Of a stretch of 43,356 bases of DNA, positions 7,576-18,350 are shown piece after piece. The notes under the pieces are model-generated. The model searched no databases. It worked only from the letters and a program-made list of their open reading frames with translations, and was not told the DNA's origin. Origin of the DNA: Candidatus Woesearchaeota archaeon (GTDB lineage Archaea; Nanobdellota; Nanobdellia; Woesearchaeales; SKGA01); assembly GCA_016926395.1 (NCBI GenBank), contig JAFGOT010000017.1:1-43356 (forward strand). Reading direction: 5' to 3'. Both the position numbers and the translations under genes were made by a program. Position 1 is the stretch's first letter; the number at the start of each line of letters is the position of its first letter.

Positions 7576-9495
7576 CTAATTCAAAGTCATTGAGCGATGT
7601 AAATTTGAATAAAAAATGTTTGATTCTTTTCTAGCTAGACGTTCAACAATAAGTTGAGGAGTGCTTCTTGCCAGACGACCAATAATAGGATTTCGATCAA
7701 CAACCAAATTCAAATCATTATCCAAACCTTTAGCTTCAATTCCATCAAAACGACAGTTAATAGATGGTGAAAGTTCATTACCCATGTGAGTTACTAAAAC
7801 CATCATAGTTCTTTGTTGAACAGAAAGATGATCTATTATCCCTTCAATAATCTTTGTTGCCACACTTGGTTCAGTAACTGATTCAATTTCATCTGCCAAA
7901 ACTAAACGAGGAGAATTATCATTATTTATTTCCGCAAATTGTTTCAACAAAGTTTCAAAAGCACCAGCATTAAGACTGCCTTTATTTTTAGAAAAATAAT
8001 ACAGCTCTTCAATTATTCCAACTCGTGCTTGCTTTGCAGGAACAAACAAACCCATTTGAGTCAATAATTGAACTTGAGCAAGAAGTTCGAGCAACGTGGT
8101 TTTTCCCCCACTATTAGCGCCGGTTAAAACAGTTATGTTGTCAGTATTGGAATTACCATGTGCAGTACCAATGTAATACTCAACAGGAACCGCATTTGTT
8201 ATATTTAAATTTCTCCCATAAACAAAAGAGAGTCCTTTTTCCGAAATAAAAGGTCGTTCTAAATCATAATCAAAAATAAAATTACCTATCGCTAAAAACA
8301 AATCCAGACCATAAACTTCTTCAACAACAAAAGGCAAATTTTCAATCAATTCCTTGGCAGAGAGGGCAGTTAATTGTTTATGTTTAGTAAAATTTTGTTC
8401 TTGCGAAATCAAAAATTGTTGTTTAATAAGATCTAATTGAGACTCATCAACGGACACATTTCCAATATAATCAACACTGAATAACTCAGAAGTTCCAGAA
8501 CCTAAAATATCAGAAGCAGATTTCATAATTTCTTGTTTCTTTGAACGTATAATTTCTTGAGAAGAAACATCAAGTAAATCAATTAAACTCTTCTTGTTTG
8601 AAATAACACCCATCAAAGTATTTCCAGAAAATGCTGCCTTTGAAATTTGCGATTGAATTAGTTTCTCCAATTCTTTTGCAAGAGAATATATTAAAGGTTC
8701 AATTTCAGAAAATTTTTGTTTTGTTAAAACTGTCGAACTTGGTTTATCAGGAAGAGATTTTAATTTAATTAAAGAATCAAGACTGTAAAGAGAATCAATA
8801 ACCAATTTATTTTCCTCAACTAAATCAGTTATGAATTCAGGAGCAACATCTTCTAGAGAGGGAGTTCCTAGAAGAGTTGTTGCCTGAGGAAGTTGCTCGA
8901 TAAGAGAATTAAAAGAATCATTTTTTCCAGGAATAAAACGTATTTGTTCATAATGATCAATCGACATTATGTCATGTTCAGACTCAATAAAAGTGATATA
9001 AAACTTTTTTGAAAGGATGTTTTTCATATCAGAATAAAGAGAGTCGTCTGCAAAAGCAATAACAACACCATTACGTCTTTTCAAAGAAGAATATTTAACA
9101 TTAGAAATATTTTTAATGAACGTCCTTACAAGTTCAATACTGTCCTTTACAGATTTATAATTGTTGCTTGCAATCTCGGAAATGTTTTGACGCTTTTTTA
9201 TTTCATCAATATTTGTGGTTGGAAAAAATTTTAAGATTAATTCCTTAGCATAATCGGTTGTGATATAACTCTTTATTTTATTAATTATTTGCATCTGTAA
9301 TTCTCTAGCTTTTCGTGTTCTAAAAATATTAACATAATTTTTTGAAAAAATAGTACGAATTATTTTAATTTTGGAATCGTCTTCAATATCTAAATTCAAC
9401 AATAAGTGATAATTTTCATTTTCGAGAATAGTTTTTATTTGAGTAAAATGTTGAGGATAAGATTCTTCAATTTTTTGAAGGAAGTTTTCAACCAT
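7576..9495 (-). CDS. MutS-family ATPase (archaeal MutS-related)
   Basis: LTGANSGGKTTLLELLAQVQLLTQMGLFVPAKQARVG, LVLADEIESVTEP, VLVTHMG. Confidence 0.85.
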   Translation of the reverse strand: MVENFLQKIEESYPQHFTQIKTILENENYHLLLNLDIEDDSKIKIIRTIFSKNYVNIFRTRKARELQMQIINKIKSYITTDYAKELILKFFPTTNIDEIKKRQNISEIASNNYKSVKDSIELVRTFIKNISNVKYSSLKRRNGVVIAFADDSLYSDMKNILSKKFYITFIESEHDIMSIDHYEQIRFIPGKNDSFNSLIEQLPQATTLLGTPSLEDVAPEFITDLVEENKLVIDSLYSLDSLIKLKSLPDKPSSTVLTKQKFSEIEPLIYSLAKELEKLIQSQISKAAFSGNTLMGVISNKKSLIDLLDVSSQEIIRSKKQEIMKSASDILGSGTSELFSVDYIGNVSVDESQLDLIKQQFLISQEQNFTKHKQLTALSAKELIENLPFVVEEVYGLDLFLAIGNFIFDYDLERPFISEKGLSFVYGRNLNITNAVPVEYYIGTAHGNSNTDNITVLTGANSGGKTTLLELLAQVQLLTQMGLFVPAKQARVGIIEELYYFSKNKGSLNAGAFETLLKQFAEINNDNSPRLVLADEIESVTEPSVATKIIEGIIDHLSVQQRTMMVLVTHMGNELSPSINCRFDGIEAKGLDNDLNLVVDRNPIIGRLARSTPQLIVERLARKESNIFYSNLHRSMTLN

Positions 9496-9554
9496 AAAAA
9501 TTAAAATAATACCAGGAGTTTAAAAGAGCTATGTGTGTTTGTCCAGTGAAGGTG

Positions 9555-10976
9555 CTATTTTTCTAAACGACATAAAGTAACAGTATAACCACAAGAATCG
9601 GTGAAATTCTTAAAACAAGAGCCCTTATCCATAAGAGTTTGAGAATACAAATCATATTTAGAATACATGAAAAGCCAAGCATGAATCTTCTCGTAAATAA
9701 GAAGCTCATCAACATCATCAGTCCAAGGCGCTAGCACCCTAAAATTCCCATAATAACCAAACCAAGGCCAAGCATTAGAAATAATTAAATCACTAGGCAG
9801 AATATGTTCTTTGGCATAATCAATACTCTGTTGCAATGAGGAGTTTGTTTGACAATAAACAACACTTTTTTCATCTTTAAAAAAAACAACTCCATTACTG
9901 ACCAAAGTTAAAATTAAAAAAAGACCAAAAACAAAATATAGCAAATAAAGATAGTTTTTCTCATTAAATAATTTGAGAGAAGAAATATACTCCAAACCAA
10001 TACCAACTAAAAGTAATAGAATAGGAAATAAAGCAATAACGTAACGTTCTAATTTCAAACTTACGAAGAAAAAATAATAAGGAATTAAAACTAAAACAAA
10101 CAAAATTAAAGATTGATAATTTTTAGATGACCGCTCTTTAAACAACTTGATAAAAGAAAAAGGAATAAACAACAATGAAAGTCCAAAAGATACATAGATA
10201 AAAAGCAAGAGAACACTAAGTGGTTGCGTTGCATTATAAGTTGCAATAACCGAATACTGCGCAAAAAAATCCCACATTGGATTGCCATATAGAATAATAT
10301 TTCTAATAGACCAAGGAACTAAGATAGATATGACTCCAAGAGCAAAATATAACAGACGGTTCCATTCTTTGTAACATAATAGTATTACACCTAAGAAAAG
10401 ACACCCACCTGCAGGGAATCGTGTGTTAAAAGCGAATATTGCAGCCATTCCTGAGAAAAACAACAACCAATTGTTCCTTTGTTTATACTTCCAATGATAT
10501 AAAAATAAATACCAAGAAAGTAAAAAAAAGAATATTGAAGGAATATCAGTATAAACCCTAAACGACCAAAACAGAAATAACTTTGAAAAAGCTAAGAAGA
10601 CAAGTAATGAGAAACTGACCCGCCAACGTTTAATATAAAATTTTGAAACTAAATAAAATAAAAACAAAGTTCCTACAGAAAATAAAATTACAACTAGATG
10701 TGCTGAAAAGTCAGAAATACCAAATACAAACCACACAGGAACAATGTATAATTCTAGAAAAGGAAATCTAAAATCTTCATCATAATTAACAGGTTCAAAA
10801 TAACTTTTGGCATTAGCAAGGTAAGCATTTTCATCCCAAAGAAGAGCAGTATCTTTACTGGCTAAAAATACTTGCAAAACTAAAGAGATGAGTAAGACAA
10901 TGAGAACTAAAATTATTTTAGTTTTATTATTCACTTTTGAACACCCATCTAGAGTTAAATAAAAAGTTAATAACAA
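9555..10976 (-). CDS. Polytopic membrane glycosyltransferase (GT39/ArnT-like)
   Basis: DTALLWDENAYLANAKSYFEP near the N-terminus followed by many TM helices; start may be an in-frame GTG near 10934. Confidence 0.65.
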   Translation of the reverse strand: MLLTFYLTLDGCSKVNNKTKIILVLIVLLISLVLQVFLASKDTALLWDENAYLANAKSYFEPVNYDEDFRFPFLELYIVPVWFVFGISDFSAHLVVILFSVGTLFLFYLVSKFYIKRWRVSFSLLVFLAFSKLFLFWSFRVYTDIPSIFFFLLSWYLFLYHWKYKQRNNWLLFFSGMAAIFAFNTRFPAGGCLFLGVILLCYKEWNRLLYFALGVISILVPWSIRNIILYGNPMWDFFAQYSVIATYNATQPLSVLLLFIYVSFGLSLLFIPFSFIKLFKERSSKNYQSLILFVLVLIPYYFFFVSLKLERYVIALFPILLLLVGIGLEYISSLKLFNEKNYLYLLYFVFGLFLILTLVSNGVVFFKDEKSVVYCQTNSSLQQSIDYAKEHILPSDLIISNAWPWFGYYGNFRVLAPWTDDVDELLIYEKIHAWLFMYSKYDLYSQTLMDKGSCFKNFTDSCGYTVTLCRLEK

Positions 10977-11994
10977 AACCTAACAAAATACCAACTGCTT
11001 GAGCAATTAAATACCACATGGAAGTGTAAGTAGTAAATAGCCACACTACAACGAGAGTTATTAATAAAGAGATTAAGGAGATAAAATTAAACCTTAAAAA
11101 ACGAGAGAACAAAGATGAAGAAATACTTCTTTTTGTAAAAGTCCAGAAATTATTTAATAAAAAATTATGAATAATAGAAACCTCAACAGCAATTGCTGAG
11201 GATAAAAGAACAGGTAAATGAACAATATCAACCGATAAAAACATAACAAGCAGATTTACAATAGTCCCTAAAAAACCAACAATAGCAAATGTTAATAATT
11301 CTTTGTTTGAAGATATAAAAAATTTCATTAACATCAAAATATATTCAAATATAACTTTAAAACCGAGCTTACTCTCACCAGCAGTTCGAGTTCTAAAAAC
11401 ATAAGGCACTTCTTTAATTTTTAACTTTCTTTTGGAGGCAAGAATTATGGCAAGCAGAATCTTATAACCTTTAACATCCAAATTTAGTTTGTTAAATAAA
11501 GATTTTTTTAATCCAAAGAAACCCGCCATAGGGTCATTTATTTTATTTTTTCCCATAAAAGGGTAAGCCAAGTAAGAAGCGCAACGACTAACAAAAATTC
11601 TTGTTTTCGACCAAGAACCAACACCTCCCCCAGAAACATATCTACTACCCACAACCAAATCATTCTTTTTTAGTTCCAAAAACATTTTTGGAATAATAGA
11701 AGGATCATGCTGACCATCAGCATCCAAAACAAATAAATAATCACCTTTAGCCTTGGAAAAACCTTCAATTACTGCTTGAGATAAACCTTTCTCACTCATA
11801 CGACGAATAACACGAACATTCTTTTCTGAGGAATAAGTATCCTTAATTAATTTCCAAGTTTCATCAGGAGAATTATCATCACACACAATAATTTCAAAAG
11901 ACAATTTAGCTTTATTAAGAACAAAAATTATTTCATCAATAGTCCTACAGATAGACTCACGCTCATTATATGATGGAAGGATTATTGATAACAC
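10927..11994 (-). CDS. Dolichol-phosphate mannosyltransferase-like GT2 fused to GtrA-like membrane domain
   Basis: SIILPSYNERESICRTI, VCDDNSPDETW, FVLDADGQHDP; C-terminal 4-TM GtrA-like region. Confidence 0.85.
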   Translation of the reverse strand: MLSIILPSYNERESICRTIDEIIFVLNKAKLSFEIIVCDDNSPDETWKLIKDTYSSEKNVRVIRRMSEKGLSQAVIEGFSKAKGDYLFVLDADGQHDPSIIPKMFLELKKNDLVVGSRYVSGGGVGSWSKTRIFVSRCASYLAYPFMGKNKINDPMAGFFGLKKSLFNKLNLDVKGYKILLAIILASKRKLKIKEVPYVFRTRTAGESKLGFKVIFEYILMLMKFFISSNKELLTFAIVGFLGTIVNLLVMFLSVDIVHLPVLLSSAIAVEVSIIHNFLLNNFWTFTKRSISSSLFSRFLRFNFISLISLLITLVVVWLFTTYTSMWYLIAQAVGILLGFVINFLFNSRWVFKSE

Positions 11995-12080
11995 AAAGAT
12001 ATATATTTGAAAATATATTTATAAATATTTGCATACAACATATGAAAAAAATTAAGAATACAAAAAAACAAAATAAAAAT

Positions 12081-12785
12081 CTAATTTGAACAAATATTCA
12101 AATCAGAGTTGTTTTCACAAACAGAAGTCATTATTTCTTCACGACTTTGGATACCACAAACAGGATTTTTATCATTTATAACCAAACAAGGATAATTTGA
12201 TAAGTTATAGTATTTAGCCAAAATATCAATAGACTTAACATCCAAATCAGTGTCTAAAGAGAATACAGCCAATTCACGGTCTTCATTTAATTTATCATCA
12301 TCCAAAGTGATATCTCTTAAAATAAATGATTGATCATCACACTTAGAACAATTATCTCTATCAGCATAGAAATAAAGGATTCTTTGTTTTGATAAATCGC
12401 AAGTCTCAACAACATTGCTTAGAACCAAATAGTATAAAACTTCATTTTCATTAAAATGTATTTTTTGTTCTTGATAATAATCACTTTTTTTGAATTCTTC
12501 AGAAGCAGAACTAAATTTTTCCAAATCAGAACCAAGGTCCCAAAGATTACCATCTAAATCTTTAAGTTTTTCTTTAAATGCAAGACATGCTAAATCCTTA
12601 TCATGAGAATCAGCGAGTAAAGAAATTGTTTGCATTTCACTAAAATCTCTATTGATTTGCGAGAATGTTCCTTCTACAGAAACTTCACGTTCTTGATTCA
12701 AAACAGAACCAAGAAGAAAAATTGCTGCAAAAAGTGTTAGTGTAATAGCCAACGAAGCCACAAGTAATCGATATTTTATCTCCAT
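12081..12785 (-). CDS. Membrane-anchored thioredoxin-fold-like protein
   Basis: N-terminal TM; RILYFYADRDNCSKCDDQS and NLSNYPCLVIN (cis-Pro-like region). Confidence 0.5.
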   Translation of the reverse strand: MEIKYRLLVASLAITLTLFAAIFLLGSVLNQEREVSVEGTFSQINRDFSEMQTISLLADSHDKDLACLAFKEKLKDLDGNLWDLGSDLEKFSSASEEFKKSDYYQEQKIHFNENEVLYYLVLSNVVETCDLSKQRILYFYADRDNCSKCDDQSFILRDITLDDDKLNEDRELAVFSLDTDLDVKSIDILAKYYNLSNYPCLVINDKNPVCGIQSREEIMTSVCENNSDLNICSN

Positions 12786-14029
12786 GATATCTTCCCTTTT
12801 TTAATTATAGTTGATATTACAGCTCCCCACCAGTAAATCTGGTAGAAGATGTAAAAGAAAGGAAACAACATTATTCCAATTGGGTTATCGCTAAGTTTCC
12901 TCTTTGAATTTAATAGACCTAATAAAATAAATAAAATAACCATCACAAACATAGTCATTCCAAGAAAATTTACTCTACCAAAAAATAGCGGATTAAACTC
13001 AAAAGTCCAATGTTCAAAAAAGTTAAAACCAGTTTGACTAAAGAAAATTATATTCTTAATTATTTTATGTAACAGCAGACCTGCAGATAAAACAAACATA
13101 CCCATAGATAAGAAAATTATGAACATGTTAAAAGGAATAAAAAAACTAAACAAACCATGCTCTTTTTTTAATAACATTTTTCTGTGCTGAAACATAGTTA
13201 AAATAGAACCAGAATACCAACGTCGCCTTTGATAATAAGAACCTTTGAAAGTGTCAGGCATTGTCGCAAAAACCCTAGCATGCATGGTGTTCTTAATATA
13301 ATAACCCTCTTTGTATATTCTAAATGCAATCTCATGATCTTCAGTAATATTATTTGGATCAAACCCTCCAATCTTTTTCATCAGGTCAGCTCTATAAATA
13401 GAGAAAGGACCAGGAGTTACCCAAACAACTTTTGCAAATGAAAATATTTTAAGAAGTAAAGAAAGACCTAAATTAAATTCTACTGCAATAACTTTGTTAA
13501 GCCAAGTTTTTTTATTAGCAACTTCAACAGCAACAGTTATAGCACCAGCTTCAGGATCTTGAAATTCAGGAATAACTTTTTCAAAAATTCCAGGTTCTAC
13601 TTCAGTATCGGCATCCATGCAAGCAATAAATTCTCCCTTACATGCTTCGATACCTTGATTAAGTCTTGCAGCCTTACCTTTATTATCTTTGTTATCAATA
13701 AATCTAAAACGATTATCACCTTTTTCTTTAATCTTCTTTAGATACTTAGTAATTATTTTAGAAGTTTTATCAGTGCTACCATCATTGATGAAAATAAACT
13801 CAACATTTTGATATGTTACTTTATGTAAAGACTTAATTGTATCAGCAACAGTATCTTGTTCGTTCCAAGCAGGAATAATAAGTGAGCAAAAAGGATTATA
13901 ATTAGGATCTTTTTCTGGTTTTTCAAATAGGCTATGTTTGAATACTACGATTGAAAGCACGATGTAAATCATGTAAAACGTTACTATGAACCACATAAAA
14001 TACATAAACGCATTGTACGCCACTATCAT
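12776..14029 (-). CDS. Membrane glycosyltransferase family 2 (processive type)
   Basis: SLIIPAWNEQDTVADTI, ACMDADTEVEP, ITEDHEIAFRI, QRRRWYSGSI. Confidence 0.85.
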   Translation of the reverse strand: MIVAYNAFMYFMWFIVTFYMIYIVLSIVVFKHSLFEKPEKDPNYNPFCSLIIPAWNEQDTVADTIKSLHKVTYQNVEFIFINDGSTDKTSKIITKYLKKIKEKGDNRFRFIDNKDNKGKAARLNQGIEACKGEFIACMDADTEVEPGIFEKVIPEFQDPEAGAITVAVEVANKKTWLNKVIAVEFNLGLSLLLKIFSFAKVVWVTPGPFSIYRADLMKKIGGFDPNNITEDHEIAFRIYKEGYYIKNTMHARVFATMPDTFKGSYYQRRRWYSGSILTMFQHRKMLLKKEHGLFSFFIPFNMFIIFLSMGMFVLSAGLLLHKIIKNIIFFSQTGFNFFEHWTFEFNPLFFGRVNFLGMTMFVMVILFILLGLLNSKRKLSDNPIGIMLFPFFYIFYQIYWWGAVISTIIKKGKISWR

Positions 14030-14133
14030 TTGTCTAACCCTAAGGGAAGAAAAGAGTAAATTGGGCTTTAAATAGGTATCTAAAGATAATTTGTTTTATT
14101 TAAAAAGGATACAAAAATTGACAAAAATTGCAA

Positions 14134-14958
14134 TTATTTCCACATAGAAAGAGATTCTTCTTCAATATGATGCAAAGTCCCAGGAATAATAATACTATGA
14201 AGAGGAGCTCCGAAATCCACGTTCAATAATTCTTCAATAGGGGCTGCAACGATTTTAAAATCATCATGACCTAAACGAGCAACACCAATAGCAAAATCAT
14301 CTTTTAAAATAACACCTTCTTTCTTTTCATCTTCAATATGAATTAATACTTCAAGACCTTGTTTTACAGTCATATATCTTGGTGGCATGGTTTTTGGAAC
14401 GTAATTTGGATCTCGAGCAGATTTAAGAAGTTCTTCCTTACTAGGTTCTGCAACTTTAATATCAAGTAAGCAAAGAGTGTGAAGGCCTAAAGATTTGTTT
14501 TGTTTAATCACATCATAAGGAGTGCTTGGGTACCAATCATCATCTGGAAAAACAATACTAGTAGTTTTACCATATTTGTAAAGCTCTAAACCAACAATAC
14601 CAACAGCATTTAATACGGAGACATTAAAAATTGGAACTACTTTGACGTCTTCTTCTTTAGCTCTCAACATAAGATCGCTGTGCGTGGTAGCACCAAAAAT
14701 ATCACCAACAACAAGTAAAGCAACATTTTTTTCTTTAGCAGGATTGATAAGTTTCTCTTCAGCCTCTTTTTCAACTAAATCACGAGAAGCGACAATAACT
14801 TCTTTACCATAAAGAGATTCAAGTTTATTTTTGTCCACGCCCAAAATTGAAGTATAATGTTCTAAATAAATGTAATCACAAGACTTAACAGCTTCTAAAC
14901 CTTTAAGAGTGATATCTTTCTCGTCAGCAAGCCCAATTCCAATTAAGTAAAGAGTCAT
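14134..14958 (-). CDS. dphB: Diphthine synthase
   Basis: MTLYLIGIGLADEKDITLKGLEAVKSCDYIYLEHYTSIL, VVGDIFGATTHSDL, PPRYMTVKQGLEVLIHIE. Confidence 0.92.
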   Translation of the reverse strand: MTLYLIGIGLADEKDITLKGLEAVKSCDYIYLEHYTSILGVDKNKLESLYGKEVIVASRDLVEKEAEEKLINPAKEKNVALLVVGDIFGATTHSDLMLRAKEEDVKVVPIFNVSVLNAVGIVGLELYKYGKTTSIVFPDDDWYPSTPYDVIKQNKSLGLHTLCLLDIKVAEPSKEELLKSARDPNYVPKTMPPRYMTVKQGLEVLIHIEDEKKEGVILKDDFAIGVARLGHDDFKIVAAPIEELLNVDFGAPLHSIIIPGTLHHIEEESLSMWK

Positions 14959-15114
14959 GTAATAACAAAAAGGAGGATTTGTTTATAAAAGTTAAGAAAT
15001 AATTAGTTAATCAAACTTCATAATAAGAATTAAAAAAATAAAAAGAAGGTAAAAATCTATTTACCTAAACTTTTTTGGAACAACAATAATCAAAGATTAT
15101 TGAGCTTCAAAAGA

Positions 15115-16008
15115 TCACTTTCCAAGTGACTTTTGAAATATAAGTAAGTCTTCGGTGGTAAGTTTTTTACCAGTTTTAACTTTCTCATTAACTTCTTTAG
15201 CTTTTTCTTTAAGGTTGATTTGTTCTTGACGTTTTTTATCTTCGTCAATTTTAACATCAGCTTCTTGAAGAACGCCTCTAAGTTCATCAGTTTCTTTTAG
15301 AAGTTCTTTTAATTTGTTATTTTTTTCAGTAAACAAATCCTTGTATTCTTTGAACTTTTCAAAGTAACCTTGTTCTTCTTCTTTTAAGGCATCAATTTCT
15401 TTAGATTGTTCAATAACATTTTCATGTTTAGTTTGAGAATTTGCTGCTTTTCGTTGAATTTGTCTATGAGCAGTGTTTGATTTTCTTCGAAGTTTGTTAA
15501 CTTCTTTAGTTAGAACACTAATTTTTTCCCAATCACCAACAACAGAACTCATTTCATCTAGTTTTTTTCGAAGGGATTTGATTTCCTTCATCATTTTTTG
15601 TTCTTTATCAAAACTCATTGGTTGAGTTTGCATAACATAATCTAGACGTTCAAGTTGTTTTTTTATAAGAGCTGGATTGTCTTCTTTTGAAGTTTTGGAG
15701 GATCCAACTTTAGAATCGTAATTATCTTTTAGAGCTTTTAATTCCGCAGCTTTTTCGTTAATCTCTTTGTTAAGCTCGTCTCTTTGCTCTTTTAGTTCTT
15801 TGACTTTTCCACTAAGTTCGTTTCGTTCGTCTTTAGAACCTTTAACACCACCAATTAAATCAGTGATTTTTTTGTTGACTTCAGAGCGCTTTGAATACCA
15901 AGATTCTTTTTCTCTGTTTAACTTGTTTAACTCTTTCTTTAAAGCACTAACTTGTACTCGTAAATCCTTAAGTCGCTGAACTTGTTCTTTAACTTCTGCG
16001 TTCTCCAT
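15115..16008 (-). CDS. Archaeal coiled-coil protein (COG1340-like)
   Basis: Extended K/E/L heptads; LERLDYVMQTQPMSFDKEQKMMKEIKSLRKKL. Confidence 0.75.
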   Translation of the reverse strand: MENAEVKEQVQRLKDLRVQVSALKKELNKLNREKESWYSKRSEVNKKITDLIGGVKGSKDERNELSGKVKELKEQRDELNKEINEKAAELKALKDNYDSKVGSSKTSKEDNPALIKKQLERLDYVMQTQPMSFDKEQKMMKEIKSLRKKLDEMSSVVGDWEKISVLTKEVNKLRRKSNTAHRQIQRKAANSQTKHENVIEQSKEIDALKEEEQGYFEKFKEYKDLFTEKNNKLKELLKETDELRGVLQEADVKIDEDKKRQEQINLKEKAKEVNEKVKTGKKLTTEDLLIFQKSLGK

Positions 16009-16113
16009 TATTGATCTAACCTACATTATTTTTCGTTTAATTTAAGATTTCTCTTAATCATCATTATAAAAGTAAAGATAAAAATAAAAGCCCAAAGGGC
16101 TAGTTTGAGTTAT

Positions 16114-16410
16114 CTATCCGAAAAGAGCGCCAAGACCAGCTGCTGCTGCTCCATCATCTTTCTTTTCTTCTTTTTTCTCTTCTGCTGCTGGAGCTGCTGC
16201 TGGAGCTGCTGCTGGAGCTGCTGCTGGAGCTGCTACTGCTGCTTTAGAGATAGCTTCTTCAATATCAACACCATCAAGTGCTGCTACTAAAGCTTTAACT
16301 CTGTTATCATCAACTTTAACGCCTGCTGCTTCTAAAACTTTTTTAACAGCTGCGTCTTCAACTTTTTGTCCTGCTTTGTGCAGGAGCATTGCTGCATAAA
16401 TGTATTCCAT
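16114..16410 (-). CDS. rpl12: 50S ribosomal protein P1/L12
   Basis: [14 protein letters not shown]..., Ala/Pro hinge, terminal GLGALFG. Confidence 0.95.
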   Translation of the reverse strand: MEYIYAAMLLHKAGQKVEDAAVKKVLEAAGVKVDDNRVKALVAALDGVDIEEAISKAAVAAPAAAPAAAPAAAPAAEEKKEEKKDDGAAAAGLGALFG

Positions 16411-16472
16411 TTTTTTAACCTCAATATAGAGTTTTTATTGTAATTTTTTATTTAAGTTAAACTTAGGTTTAA

Positions 16473-17468
16473 CTATCCAAAGAGTGCACCAAGTCCTGCA
16501 GCTGCATCAGCTTTAGGTTCTTCTGGTTCGTCTTTTTTATCGTTGTCAGCCGGTGCGGATGCAGCCGGGGTTGCTGCAGCAGAAGCTGCTGCGGATGCTG
16601 CGCCTTTTAATTCCTCAGAAAGAGCTTCTTCTGGAAGTAAAGATGCAACAGCCATCATTTGACCATATACTTTTGCAAGTGTATCGCCAACAGTAATATC
16701 AGTTAGGATATCTTCATTGATTGCTAAATTTCGACTTTCACCAAATGCTTTTTGAAGAAGAGCTTCAATAGATTGTGCGTTTGGAATTGCCGCATTAACA
16801 GCCAAGTTAAATGCCCATGAAGCTGCAGTTCCAATGTCGTTGATGTAAGCATCTTCGTCAATGTCAAGAACAGCTTTTGTTAATATTTCACCATTTTCAT
16901 AAACAGCAGTTAGATCAAGACCAATTTCCATTGGTTCGATTCCAAGTCTAGTTAAAAGAGCTGCTAATTTAGCATTAACAACGTCACCTTCTTTAGCAAC
17001 AACTGCATCAGCTTTAATTGCAACTTTTCCACCATCAATACCCGCTCGAATACCAACAGAACCAAGTTCACCAATAACTGGACCTGGAGCAAAACCAGTA
17101 GGACCAGCAGGAACAACAATGTCGTTAGGAGCAACTTGACCGCCTTTAATAGCTGCAGTGGATTTATTTTTCTTTAAAGTTTTGAAAAGAGTAAACGGAC
17201 TTTCATTAGTAAATAATAAAGCAGGCATACCTTTTAGGTGTGGAATAAGTTTGTCAACACCCTCTTTCTTGGAATTTTTTAGAGCAACTGTAATAAGTCT
17301 TCGTTTAGTCATTCTAATTAAAACAGAATCTCGAAGTTTAGTTCTCATACCATAAAGAGTTTTTGCAGGTAGGTTTTCCATATTTACTGCGCCAACATAA
17401 TCATACTTATCAATCAGTTCTACAAATTCAGAAACTGTGTCTTTTTTTTGTTGTGAAACGTGAGCCAT
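16473..17468 (-). CDS. rplP0: 50S ribosomal protein uL10 (P0)
   Basis: YDYVGAVNMENLPAKTLYGMRTKLRDSVLIRMTKRRL; terminal [10 protein letters not shown]. Confidence 0.95.
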   Translation of the reverse strand: MAHVSQQKKDTVSEFVELIDKYDYVGAVNMENLPAKTLYGMRTKLRDSVLIRMTKRRLITVALKNSKKEGVDKLIPHLKGMPALLFTNESPFTLFKTLKKNKSTAAIKGGQVAPNDIVVPAGPTGFAPGPVIGELGSVGIRAGIDGGKVAIKADAVVAKEGDVVNAKLAALLTRLGIEPMEIGLDLTAVYENGEILTKAVLDIDEDAYINDIGTAASWAFNLAVNAAIPNAQSIEALLQKAFGESRNLAINEDILTDITVGDTLAKVYGQMMAVASLLPEEALSEELKGAASAAASAAATPAASAPADNDKKDEPEEPKADAAAGLGALFG

Positions 17469-17478
17469 TTTTATTTAC

Positions 17479-18129
17479 CTACATTAATTTAACAGGATTA
17501 CTCATTGTTAATTTTACAAGAGCATCTTTAATATTGTGTCTTTCTTTAGGAAGATGATGTTCAATTTGATCATAAAAATACAATATATTTTCTGCTAATT
17601 TTTCATCATCCATATCCATCTTACCAACTGTTAATTGCATTACAGGAAATTTCTTTGCGCTAAATTTAACAGTTTTTTGTAATCGTTCATAAAGAGGAGC
17701 TAAAGCACCTTTTGGTGGAACAACACAACCAGCTTTAGGGTTAGGCATTTTTCCTCTTGGACCAAATACTCGACCAAAAGTTCCAGCTACAAGACCCATG
17801 ATGTTTGCTTGTGCAATAAAGAAATCATACTCATCAGCAAGTTTTTTAGAAGCAACCTTATCATTTTTATATTTTTCAAGGTCAGATTGAGTTAAAGCAA
17901 AATCACAAACTCTTTTTGCGTCTTCAGCTAACTCTCCACCAACAATTGCACAAACTTTAATTTTTTTGAAAGAGTTTGGAATAGTTGCGAAGAACTCAAC
18001 TTGCTCATCAGGATTTTTAAGATTCAAATCTTTTAAGTTTACAATTAATTCTACACTTTGGTTGAATTTTCTTTCTTTAGCTTCAGATCGAAGCTTTTTA
18101 AGTGCAGTCAATACTTCTTGTTTATTCAT
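17479..18129 (-). CDS. rpl1: 50S ribosomal protein uL1
   Basis: FGRVFGPRGKMPNPKAGCVVPP signature; SD GGAGG upstream. Confidence 0.95.
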   Translation of the reverse strand: MNKQEVLTALKKLRSEAKERKFNQSVELIVNLKDLNLKNPDEQVEFFATIPNSFKKIKVCAIVGGELAEDAKRVCDFALTQSDLEKYKNDKVASKKLADEYDFFIAQANIMGLVAGTFGRVFGPRGKMPNPKAGCVVPPKGALAPLYERLQKTVKFSAKKFPVMQLTVGKMDMDDEKLAENILYFYDQIEHHLPKERHNIKDALVKLTMSNPVKLM

Positions 18130-18350
18130 CTTGAGTTTCCTCCGAATCTTCTACGTGGAAACGTAGTATGATGTGTTTTCTAAGCCCAATAACAATACAG
18201 AAAGAGTGGTAAACCAAACATTTCTGCGCTCATATTAAGCTTATTGCCGCGAAAAACCCGCCAACAACAGCGACCAACATTCTGGACACAGTTATTCGGT
18301 AGTCCGCAAGTGCGCATCTAACGATTCTAGAAAACAGGAAACACGATTTT
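18130..18350 (-). promoter_or_regulatory. ~200-nt structured leader of the uL1-uL10-L12 operon with TATA box at 18351-18359
   Basis: TTTATAAAC (minus strand) overlapping the end of the ParB-like gene; leader visibly richer in G+C than surroundings; CTACGT-TTCC-ACGTAG hairpin just upstream of the SD; GGAC/GTCC and TTGTTG/CGGCAA pairings. Confidence 0.5.

Noticed and set aside
16186-16245. GCTGCTGGA tandem trinucleotide-like repeat
   Set aside because: Encodes the PAAA hinge of L12; expected, not a separate element.
16105-16290. Cys/Trp-rich plus ORF ([13 protein letters not shown])
   Set aside because: Antisense to the Ala/Pro-rich hinge of L12; a repeat artefact.
18180-18317. 45-aa minus ORF MRTCGLPNNCVQNVGRCC... 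in the uL1 leader
   Set aside because: No SD, no recognisable motif; better explained as structured leader. A competing frame (MLVAVVGGFFAAISLI*) is equally unconvincing.
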